64,000 nucleotides of DNA, taken from positions 31,219,378-31,283,377 of the forward strand of contig OX421506.1 in NCBI GenBank assembly GCA_949126835.1. Direction: 5' to 3'. A program made the position numbers and the translations under genes. Source of the DNA: Anisus vortex (taxonomy: Eukaryota; Mollusca; Gastropoda; Planorbidae). Of this stretch, positions 32,001-44,000 are shown piece by piece; position 1 is the first letter of the stretch; each line of letters begins with the position of its first letter. The notes beneath the pieces are model-generated. The model saw nothing but the letters and a program-made list of their open reading frames with translations, made no database searches and was not told the DNA's origin.

Positions 32001-35000
32001 CTCTCTCTGTCTTGGCCTCATGGGCCGCTACCTGCTCTACCACGTATTTAGTGATGTCTGAGTCAATGTAGCCTATAGCTATAGCCTCTTCTCTCAACTG
32101 CTTACGCAATAGTACACCTTCCGCCATAGTAACAGAGTGAGGCGAGATTAAGATACTAGAGGCGGACAGAGATATAGCGAGATAGGAAAGGAAAATATAG
32201 GGGGGGTGCTGGGGTTCAGAGTTTAGCTAACGTAATACAACTCAAAATGGTACTCACCAGACAGCAATTCCAGAATTTTACACACATACACTAACACACG
32301 TATATCCAATCATAAAGTTATCGTTTATATAGCGCTCGGCGCTGTTGGTGCAGATCTTCGGGCTGGTTAGGAATTCTCTTTCCCCGTGCCGGGACTGGAT
32401 TAGCGTTTAATGTTAGTGTCTATTTTCCCGGGTTTGGATACCGGGAACTACGGCGGGTTCCTACGGGGAGGTTGACAGGGCAGTTGTCGGGTTCTCGGCG
32501 GTCTCTAGTTGTCGGGCAGGCTGATGCGGCGGCGGTGGGTCTCTCTGCTGACGTCTCGGGTGCCGGTACGTTGATGCGGGCCAGAGGGTGGCGACCTGGC
32601 GGTTGGGGCGGCAAATCTGGCGTAATGGGGTGGCAAATTTGGTTGCTGGTGTGTCTGGGGTGACGTAGGCTGGCGTAGTGTGGCGAGCCTGGCTTAATGG
32701 GGTGAGCTGGCTGGGGTGGCGTAGATTGCTCGGAGTGGCGAATCTGGGGTGGCTTAGGTTGGCGTATCTGGGGTGCGTAGGCTGGGGTGACGTAGGCGTA
32801 GGCTGGGGTGGCGTAAGCGTATGCTGGGGTGTCGTAGGCTGCGTAAAGTGGTGAGCCTGGTTTGATGGGTTGATGGATCTGGTTGCTGGCGTTGGGATGA
32901 CGGGTCTGGTTGCTGGCTTAGAGTCTTTGTGTTGTAGAGAGATGAGCCCCCATCCAGGGTCGGTTTCAGAATCGGCGTAGTCCTCGGGTTGTTGCTGTTG
33001 ACAGTGCGCTGAACGGCTTGAAGTTCAGATAATCCCGGACGAGCCCCCACTTTGTCACGACGTGGCAATTGAGAGGGGGGTAATAATGGCTGGTTGTCTT
33101 AGAGGTACGAGGTGCCGATGCTGTGGTTGACCTGGAATATTTATTTGTTCTCTACTGGCTCGCTTAGATGTTATTAACACACACAACAGACAGTTCTAAG
33201 TTAGGCAAGCAAGTCTCTGGTTACGTTTCAGGTGTTTATTTATGACTCAAATTCAATATCCAATGATGAGATACACATACTAACATGCAGGGGAGATACA
33301 ATGCTTGAGATATATGCACAGGAACGTCTAACACTCAATATACTGTGTTGTTACGGAATCCAAGGTTAGGCTACGTGACTATAATGAGGGAATTACGATT
33401 ACTGGCTAAGTATCTGCAAGTCCGAGTAACAGTTTGGGAGCTAGACCAAAACGATGTATCTAGCCCGGGAGCTGGGAGAGATCTGCTTTAGTTTAGTTGG
33501 GTGGGCTTTTTCGTGGACACTAGTCACCTGACCCAAGGTTAATTTGGTTGGCTTACATTTAATTACATCCTATTCTCATTGGCTAGATTGAATATACATT
33601 TGCATAAGAAAAGCTTATTGGAGCCAAAAATGGATTGGGGTCGGGGTTGCGAGGGCGAAAAGGGGGGGGGGGGAGAGAGGTCTAGATGAAAGACAATTTA
33701 TACAGACGTCCTGCTGAGTGGGGAATTTTATCTCCCTTGGTAGAATCTTAAGTAGTTAACTCAAGTGGCTGGGGGGGGGGGGGGGGGGGGGGTTTCGGGC
33801 GAGAATTAGTTACGTGTGTGCGAACTGCTGAGTGGGGGAATTTAGTCAACCGCTCAGAGAACGACCGTCTCAAAGCAATTGCATAACGTGCCGCTAAGCT
33901 GAGGGGATATAAGAGGGGATGGGGGTGGCGGGGACGCGAAGAGAAGGGGGCGAATGAGGGATCGAATAATGACTCGCTCACATGCGTTAAAATAGCACAA
34001 GATATAAATACATTAAGATATGACATGAATACATTAATATAGCATAGGATAAATATATACATTCTAACACATTCGTACCCATTCAACCAAGATGTAGTAC
34101 CAAGTTGAATCGTATTAGTCAGTAGACTCTGAATTTGGGCGTAGTACAAGAGTATAGTGAAGGGTAGAGAAACAGGTGAGAAAGAGTGATGGGGAGATGT
34201 AATTGCGTAAGGGAGGGAGGAGATAGTGACGTCAGACTAACCTTCTCTCTATTCTAGCTAACTTAAGCTAATCTAAGGTTCTAGTTATACACTGCTATCT
34301 ATCTAAGTGCTAATAGTCACTATTAAATCCAGAATTGTGACAGTGCTCTTTTAGCCTATGCTCAGTTAAAAGACATGCCTTGCTCATACTCAAAATACAA
34401 AATGGTGTTATCATTGCTATTGAATGGTGGATAAATATTGAGCAATAAATTTAGAATTACCAAGTATGCACATCATGGCGGTCTACAAGTTAATGTTTAA
34501 AATCTAGTCATCAAGCAGTGGCGTAGCTAGGGAGGGGCAGGGGGGTACATATGACCCCGGGCGCCACGTTAGGGGGCGCCAAAATGAGTATTAAAACTAA
34601 TTATTTAATTTTATTTTGATGTAGACCAATGTATCCCAAATACGTTTGCAAGATTGAATTTAGGAGCTCCACAAATATCTTCATTACAAACCAGTTGACA
34701 AGCATGATTTTAGCGCCCCCATTGAGCATTAAGGGGCGCCATTCTACTCATAAACAAATAACACATCCACAATGTAGAATTGCTGATGGCGTTTTTTTTA
34801 AAACAAAGATCAGTTCGGGTTCAAAATATTATTCTTCATATACTGAAAGTAGCATCTGGTTTTAACAATTATACAGGTTGAATAATTTCGAGTCGAATAT
34901 AGGATTTTACTTGAGTGTAAGAATTGATAATTCTCGAATCTATACCCTTTCAGCAGAGAAGCAGTCTATCGTCAGTAGCAGGTGAACTTTCGATTACTGC

Positions 35001-38000
35001 TTCATGGTTTAAACGCCGACTAGCAAATGGAGAGGAAGTAAATCGCTCGTGGCTATTATATTCACCAATTAATAAAGCTGCTTACTGTTTCTGCTGTCTA
35101 TTGTTTACATCAGGGGTCGGCAACCTTTTGTTAACAGTGTGCCAAACTAGGATCGCTAAATCATTCAGCGTGCTAACAGCCTAAAAATCAACCTGCTCTA
35201 TTATATATTTTTTAATTGTTTTTATATGACAATTAATTTAACTCCTCAGCAAGACCAAGGCCAAAAGCAAAGGAGATTTATAGAGAAAATGATTAAAGCG
35301 TCTTATATTTAATACAAAATTAACGAGTTTGTGATTATCATTTTTAAAAATTTGCATTTACATTAAATACAATAATTTATTACTAAACTTTCACATTCAA
35401 TGGTAATTAATGTCTATACATTATTCTTTGTTAATGAAGATGAGGACTTAACACATGCAAAAATGTTTTTAATTTTGCTCTCAGTTTCTGGGAAGTAGTC
35501 TAATATTGGTGGATATGGAGTGTCCTTTCGCTTAAGCGGAATAGATAAGTTGTAATCATACAAATTGGGTAGTTAATGAAATGTTTGAAAATATACATTT
35601 ACATTCTTACTTATATAGTTTTCAGATTTTTTTTTACAGTTTTATCATTTCAAACTTATACATTGTAAACCATTTATTGTTTTTTGTTTTTTTTTTTTGA
35701 AAAAAAAAATAAATAAACATATTAGAAATATTAGCTCAAATAAAACGGGTTACTTATCTCCCTTTATTTTAAAACGTGTCAACATTTCAATACATTTGAT
35801 TCAATAGTGATGCCAAACCAGTTATATTTTGTAACATAACAAATATTATTGACTAATTATTATTTCTTTATATAAATCCAACATTATGGTATTCATTACA
35901 AGGTTTATTTATTTGAGGATTAAAATAGTTTACGTTAAACAATTCCCGCATAAATTGTCTGTCCATTTAAGGAGTTTATATTTTTTACATTTATAATTAC
36001 AGAAATTACATAATATAGTGCCATTAAATAAATATCTTATATTTATTCAATTAATAATACAAATAAATTTGTTTTAGAATTGCTTATATTTATGTTTAAT
36101 TAAAGAAGATGAGCATAAAAAACTATTTTTAATGTAATTAGTCTGTATCAATTATGTGTCTGTGACCTTTTTGTATGCTTAAAACAGCTTTCGTGTGCGA
36201 TAAAATCTGTTCACAAGTGTAAGTTGAACTAAAAGCTGAAAGTAAAAGAGCGAATGCCTAGCAGTTAAGAATGGCAGGTGACTTTCCTAAGCAGCTTCCT
36301 TCCAAATTGTTTCCGCAAATGGGCGTATTTGGATGCCCATTTTTTAAATGTTTAAAATTCAATTTTCTGCATTCTAAAATCGCCAATATCCCTCCACTTA
36401 AAAAAAGATCTACATCTAAGAAGGTTGTAGTAATATCAAACCATTTAGGATTGATGTGGTTTGATAAAATGAGTCCATCAATTTGGAATGCCCTCCCACT
36501 ACAGCTTCGACAGAGCCCTAGCTTTGACACCCTCAGGAGCCGGCTGAATACCCACCTATTCAAGTAGCAGTTTATTATTTTTCATGTATACATTTTTGTC
36601 TTTTATTCGTTGTCTGTCCGAGAAGGGGCGCAGACTTTGTGTCATGTCCCGGGCGCAGATGGCCCTAGTTACGCCACTGTCATCGAGCAAGACAACCAGT
36701 CTAGATCTAAACCTATTTCATTTCTTTTTTTCTTAACCATTTTTTTTAAAATTTGAAACGAATAATAGCCCATAATAGTTTATAAAGAAAGAAAAAAGTA
36801 TACCGTAATTGTTTTACAAAAAGAAAAGTCACTATTTTCTCCAACTCTTTTATTTTTAGCCTGGTAACATCTGAACAAAGTCTATTTGGCAACATTCGAA
36901 TTTTTTTTTACTCTTGGTTTAGGATTGGCTTTTCACGCTACACACGTCTGCGTAACTCGAGCAGACGTGTGCACTAAACTGGCCAGATTTCTTATTTGCT
37001 CTGGAAATCCCCGAATCTGTTACAACACTCTCGCCCATTTGGTTTTCTTTTGGTCCTCTGCTGTCTGCTGCATTGCAGTCTTAACAGTTGTTGTTTTTTT
37101 CTTCATCTTTTTACTCGTTTGACATTGACGACTTTTGCCTCTTGTCTTTATCACTGTGAAAAACGGACAAAATGTTGCATCGCTTTTTTGGGGGTCTATT
37201 TTTGTTGATGTTAACCTAATCATTTAGATCTAGACTAGTTGCACTGTGGTCTAGATGTTCAATACATGAAAATGAAAACAAATGAGAGATCTATAATAGG
37301 CCTAGATCTATATATTTACATTCTTTGTTAGTCCACACAGATATATTGTTTGTAAAGCAGATTGCACCAGGCAATGTGATCTCGGCGTTAAAGGAATTGT
37401 GTGGTTAGAAACAAGATCGAACAGTCTCTTTTAATTTAACCTCGCTTTTGTGAGGTATCCACAATATCTCCTTGGGACTGAGGGGGAGGGGGGTCGGGGC
37501 GGATTGGTAAGAGTGTCTATCAAGACGTGAGTAGCTCAGCAGGCACATCACGTCGTATCGACGAAGAAGAAAATGTGGTTTTGAAGTGTATTTTTTTTTG
37601 TTGTGATTTAAACGTTTTATCCTCGTTGATACGACGTAGTGTGTCCGCTGGGAGGCTGTAAAGAAAATATATACAGTATGAACTCAAGTTAAGAGCCTGA
37701 ATGTTCACTTTAATATGCGTTTTAATATCCTATCATACATGTTCTGAGGGAGGGAGGATCGAAAAGACTTTTGTGTTCATAAGATTGTAAATTGCAGTGT
37801 GATTTCCTAGTAGGATTGACTATAGCCAGTACAATGCTCCTACCTAGCTCTTGGGTCCTAAACATTATAATATACCATTCCTTAAATATTTTCAGTTACA
37901 TGCATATAGGAAGGTGTTGTATGTCCAAGAAACACCAGTCTTACTAGGATTTGACTGTCCAATACACTAAATAATACTTGTGAGGATTTAAAATATATAT

Positions 38001-41000
38001 CGTTGTTTTAGTAAGACACAATTTGTATAATCTCTAACCCGGTGTTCATGTATGGAATAAACGAGTGACTAATAAGGGTATCCAAGAAAAAGAAACAAAT
38101 AATAACAAACTACTTCATTCATGGTAAAGAACTAACTCAAACTAGCAATGCTAAGTATCTAGGAGTAATAATAAATGATAAGTTATCTTGGAACCCTCAC
38201 ATTGATGAAGTAATTAAAAAATCAAACAAAACATTAGGATTCATAAAAAGGAACTTTTACAAATGTAATAAGAATATAAAACTAAAATGCTATCTCACAT
38301 TAGTTAGGCCTATACTAGAATATGCAGGATCTGTATGGGACCCATCAACTAAAGAAAACATTAAAAAATTAGAACAAATTCAAAAAAGAGCTGCAAGGTT
38401 TATAACTAGTGAATATTCCCAATTGACAAGAGTAACACCATTAGTCAAATCACTAAACCTAGAAACACTAGAGGACAGAAGGGCAAAGAGTAAAGTAGTA
38501 ATAATACATAAGGCATTAAACTCTAATTTAGAAATACAACCCAATAACAATCTGTTGCAAAGCTCAGATAAACATAAAGACAAAAACACCTTCCTTGTCC
38601 CTTATGCGAGAACAAATGCATATAAGTACTCTTTCTTCCCGAGTGGCATTCGGGCATGGAATGGGTTGCCTGAACAAACCAGGAAAACCAATAACCTGAC
38701 ATCATTTAAAACATTAATAAAAATGCAAGACTAGACTCGGACCACGGATGAGCGTAGGACGCAATAATCTTCTTTATAAAAGGAGCGTCTGTAATGTATA
38801 AGATAAGATAAGTGACGTTTTACGATAGAAACAATGACGTAGGAGTTAGAGAGAACGTTAGACGACCTTAGGATTTGGTAGCGGAAAGACGTGATAGACT
38901 AGGCTATGGAAACTGTTGTGTATTTGAATTCATCTTGTATATAAACTTGTTGGAGAATTCTGAAATAAATATTAGTTAATATTTTACTACAAGTCGGCAG
39001 TTTGTTTATTGATTGTTAGTAATGAATGTGATCTCCCTGAGAGTTGTATACATAACATTTATAAAATAACGGTCACAATACTCAAATAGTCCTTAAATTC
39101 AACTCTAAAATATACTACATAAAACTTACAGATCTTAATTATATTTTTGACGAACCAGTATATTTATACTAACTCTGATGTACATGGCAGTCATCTACAG
39201 GGAGGCTTTGGAAGGTGCTAGAAGAGCAGAAGAGTTCAAATTCAGGGTTAAATTTGACAACCTCTTGGTAGAGCTTCACCAGGCAATCCAGGACAAGAAT
39301 CCAGATGGACTAGCCAACAGCTTCACCTCACCTGCTTGTAAGTTACCTTTTTAATTTTTTTTCTTAATTTACTCATTCTCATACAATTTTTGGATGCTAT
39401 CAGTAGACTGTGCGATCAACACACAATGTTTGGTCATCTGGATATTCGCCCTTTGGCCCACAATGTATAGTTATTTAGATATTTTACCTTTGGCCCACAA
39501 TCTGTAGTCATCTGGATATTCACCCTTTGGCCCACAATGTATAGTTATTTAGATATTTTACCTTTGGCCCAAAATGTGTAGTCATCTGGATATTTGCCCT
39601 TTGGCCCACAATGTATAGCCATTTGGATATTTGCCCTTTGCCCACAATGTATAGCCATTTGGATATGTTCCCTTTGCCCAATGTGTAGTTATTTAGATAT
39701 TTTCCCTTTGGCCCACAATGTATACTTATTTAGATATGTTTCCTTTGGCCCTCAATGTGTAATCATCTGGACATGTTCTCTTCAGTCCAGAATGTGCAGT
39801 CAAATATATGAATTCATTAATACCATGGTTCCTTTTTTTTTCCTGTAGGAACATAAGGCTTCTGTCCATTCACACCACCCTTTATGGTCTCCTGCTAGCC
39901 TCTTGACTTCAATACAAGTTATGCCTGCACCATTGGCTTCTTGAGCACATCCAGTGCCCTCACATCCAGTGCCCTCACATAGGGGGGCAGAGGGGCCATA
40001 TGCCCGGGGTGGCACTTCCAAGGGGGCGGCAAATGTATACATAGTCTAAATATAGCAAATATAGCACTAAACAAGCAGTTACAGTATGCATTGGGGCGGC
40101 GCTGAAACCTTTGCCCTGGGGCGCCACATAAGCTTGTAAAGGCACTGTGCACATCCATGACTGTTTTGGGCATACCCTGCCCTGTTTGTTTTGAGGAGTT
40201 CCATTCTTGTCTGGTTCTACTTCCACATCCTTTGCTGGTGTTGTAACAAATCCATCTCACTTTCAAGGAACTGTGACGCTGTAGCCAAATTTTAGCTTTA
40301 TATCTATCTTTTCTAACAGTCAAATGTTTAAATGACTTGTTGAATTAAATTTGGTGTTTTTATATTTGCCAGATGGGGAGGTGATGCTAACATTTAGAGA
40401 CAAGGTCAAGGACTTGTTGAAAAACTTCACACAAAGACTTACACTAGCCCATGAAAGTAAGTAGTCTGCCCATTCTCTATAATAAAGAGAAATTAATGGT
40501 ACGACCTTATTAGAAACACATGTAAATTGTATTTTCAGTAGTTTAGCTAACCTTATATGTTACAGACGCGCTTTTATACAGAAGATTATTGTATTTTAAC
40601 CTTAATCTTGTGATATGAGTTTATTATCTAACATTTAGATAAGGTTTTAATTATAAAAGAGACACTACAGGTTTGACAAACTTTGTTAAGTATCAAGATT
40701 ATTTTGGAAATATTTATAAGTCATATAGATCTGATCAGCTTGTTCTATGAGCTGTCATACTAGTAGTTTTATTGTTGCAATTGACCAAAGCATGTGGACT
40801 ACAATTTATTTGTATGAGACTTAACTTAGTAAAAAAATATACATCTAAATAATATTTTATATAGATTTTAAAAAAGCATCTGTGACATAAAATATCACTT
40901 TCAAAAAATGAATAATAATGTAATAATGATATCAGTTAATAATAAACAATATTATGAAAAGAAACTGCATTGGAACAAACTGCCCAGAACTAATTTATCA

Positions 41001-44000
41001 ACACCATTGGTGTGAAGTTAATAAATCATTTTAATTTATTTACTAAGCTTCATTCATTTCAAAAACTACTTTAAATGTTCCAATGAACTTGAGTAAAAAA
41101 TAAAAACACTCAAGTCAGTTTTTTTTTATACATTAGTTCATTTATACAGGAAAAGATTGGGTATTTCATGTTTTTTAAACATATAGTATGAAAAACATAG
41201 TTTTTTATATTACCTTTGCTAATTTGTGGTATGTAACAAAAATAACATTTAGAAATCTAATGTTTGTTTTTACTGTTCAGGTTTTGATCCCAATAGTTCA
41301 CTAGAGACCACTACACAAAAAGTGAAACATGATGTTTCAAAGTTTATAGAAGATCTGATTGGTGAAACTTTAGATCTGGTAAATCCCAAATCTTTAATTT
41401 TCTTCTAATTAGGACAGTTAGAAATGTTTTCCTTGTATCATTTGTTATCACAATTTGTTATAATTTGTTTTTTGTGAATTATAATTTGAAATGGATTACT
41501 TTTCCAGACATCTGAAGAGGCAGTCTCTGATCTGTCCTCTCTCTCTGATGAATCCATCAGTGACCAAAACTCTTTTGAAGATCTTAAGGCCCAAGCAGTT
41601 GTGACCAAGGTAAGGAAAGAGCAGGGATTGTAATAGGATTAGAATAACATAGATACTTGAGATATAGATGTTTACTTCAGATACTCTTGTCAGCATTTGA
41701 AATAGGAGTTTATTGTTTAGATGCTTGACTGATAGACTTGTAGAATTCGGGCTGTTGAGAATTGAAGATTATATATCTTTAAGGTAGGGACCAATAAAGC
41801 TGGGCTAAGGCACTTTTAAGTGAGGGTCATTTAGTAAATCATTTGTTAACTATTCTTTAGCTATTTTTTTATTGAGGGATTCCTATTAAACTTTTCCCAT
41901 ACCCCTTTCACTATTTGTAGGTGCAGTAGAATTTATTTTCTCTTTAAAGAGAAAGATATCAAAAGTTTACCAACCTATATCAGTTTAAGTATGCATAAAT
42001 GATATGATTGAATACAGACATTGAGGTTTGAAAATACCCCACAAACTGCTAATTTCTACTATTTCCTTTCATTTGCTCAAGACTGGAAAAAAATGGTTGA
42101 ATCTCACCGTATTTTGTTATATTCTTATACGACAGTCTCAAATGGATGAGTCAAATGAGTCCAAACATTTAGCAATTTTTCAGTAATGAGCTGTGTAATG
42201 TAAATTCTACCCTCCCCAAAGAAGCTGGTTATGAGTAACCTCTGGCCAGGTCTTAAATGATTTGTAAAAAATACTTTTTACCCTTTATCTTTTTCATTTA
42301 TGTCTCTATTTTCATAATATCAACATCATGGAAAAAATCCCATTCACTTAGAAAGTTTTGATTACAATAATATGTGCACAATAAATAGTGTTAAACTGTT
42401 GGTTAAACTCTTTAATGTGATAATAACACTAATCACCTATTTTTTTCTCATAATTAAAGCTGTATATAATATACAAATTCTAATTTGATATTTTTCAGCT
42501 TATAGAAAATCATCGCAGGGAAGTTAGTGGAGCTGTAGATGTAACAAATGCTAATAGGAGGGATCCTAATGTGAAACAGAGTCTTGTGGTTGCACATGAC
42601 AAACTTGGACATAATATTGCAAGAAACAGTCTTGATCAAAGTGACATTCTTATAAATGGTCACCACAAGCCCGGTGAGGTAGACCTCTATAGGTCGGACT
42701 CTTACAACGAAGACAACATTGTCTCGGACAGCGTAAAAAAGCTAAACAATAAAAATAATCTCAGCAGTGACCTAATTTCATCAGATGCTCCAGACTCAGG
42801 GACTTATGAAGAGCCAGGCAATAACAATGTGGAAGATGAAATCGACATAGAGAAAGATTTTGAGGAACTAAAAGAATTTGTGAGAAAAACTCAGTCTTCC
42901 AGTCGTCCGAAAGTAGAAGCTGTCGAGTTTGACGATGCGGAGCTGTGCGAGGTGAGAGAAGAGCTGCTGGCTCGGTCTAGAATCGACCACGATGAGAACA
43001 GGGAAGAGTTCCTGACCAGGTACAATGTGTTTGATAAAGTCTACAACGTAGAGCCAGATTTCTCGCAGTTTGAAAACATTGACTTTACTTCCAATGAGCT
43101 GGATCCGGATTTACTGTCAATGAATCTTGAAATAATTCCAGAGGAGACGGAAGAGGAGTTAGAGAAGGAGGAAGATGATGATAGGAAATGGAAATCCAAT
43201 TGGATATTTAAGGTATTGTGGGATTGATTATTTCATTATAGAAGGTCAAATTATAACATGTTGAAAATGTTGTATATATATAATAGGGGGCACAGTGGCC
43301 GTGCAGCAGCGCATTCAACTGGTGGGCCAAAGGCCCTGGGTTCGAATCCTGGTGCAGGCTAGGATTTTTTCTCGGGTCTGGAGGGTGTCCTTGAGTCTAC
43401 CCAGCTCTGATGGGGAGTCTGACCTAAGTTGGGGTATAGTAAAGGCAGCTGGGCATAGTGTTGGACACACAATCACTTAGCATGCCGTGGCCACAGAAAC
43501 TGGTAAATGCTGCTTCACTAGACCTATGGATCAATTTGGTCCTTTGGGTACTTTACTTTTTTTTACACATAATAGATAGATGTAAAGTTTGAAAGGATAT
43601 TTTTATTTTAATTCCATAACGTTAAATGCTAATGTAATAATGGACATTAGTAATTAATTGTTTTATTTCCTTTATTGAGATTGTTCCCTTACTGTTGTTT
43701 TGTTTTCCATGATGCAATTGGGTTCTAACCCTGCTGCAGACCAATCCCTGTCGCCCTGCCGGACTTTGGGGCCTAGGACCTAATAATCCTCTATGTAGAA
43801 GAAACGTCTGTAAACTTAAAGTCAAGTTACCCCAGAATTCTCCAGTGTGGCTGTTTTGACCTCATTCTATGTCCTCGTGTCTCGTGCGATGCAGAAATAA
43901 AAGGCTTGTGTTAAAAAGCTCATGGTGTATCATCATTCATTATTTACTAATTAATATACTACAGCTAATGAACATGTTTTTTTGCTTTTCTTGTCAAGGG

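Larger units (their letters stand above)
28691..34347 (-). mobile_element. Non-autonomous Gypsy-type LTR retrotransposon, complete and young
   Basis: LTRs at 28696-29976 (1281 bp) and 33053-34342 (1290 bp) both begin TGTCAC and end GTGACA. The element is flanked by 5-bp duplications GTGCT (28691-28695 and 34343-34347). Coding is on the minus strand: primer site at 33032-33049, gag-protease ORF 32127-30139, purine tract at about 29977-29985. The two LTRs differ visibly only in two G-run lengths (11 vs 12 and 14 vs 22), so the insertion is recent. Reverse transcriptase, RNase H and integrase are absent, so movement would depend on a relative. It sits in the 13-kb intron of the Ig gene, antisense to it. 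Confidence 0.95.
34508..36687. mobile_element. hAT transposon (ZMYM/TTF-type) with nested insertions
   Basis: The element 34516-36679 begins CAGTGGCGTAGCTAGGG and ends 'ccctagttacgccactg', inverted repeats with one mismatch. It is flanked by TCATCAAG (34508-34515) and TCATCGAG (36680-36687), an 8-bp duplication with one change. A transposase fragment is at 34950-35110, cut at 35111 by another hAT copy. A LINE ORF fragment is at 36271-36567. Confidence 0.88.

Noticed and set aside
31658..32071. + strand 137-codon ORF rich in Ser/Cys/Leu
   Set aside because: It is the antisense shadow of the repetitive coiled-coil part of the gag ORF.
33748..34149. Minus-strand ORF in each LTR as an accessory gene
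   Set aside because: It occurs identically in both LTRs, has no recognisable domain, and its end depends on the variable G run.
43287..43360. Functional tRNA gene
   Set aside because: Box A and box B are present, but the sequence continues into a SINE body shared by several copies, and a clean clover leaf is not seen.
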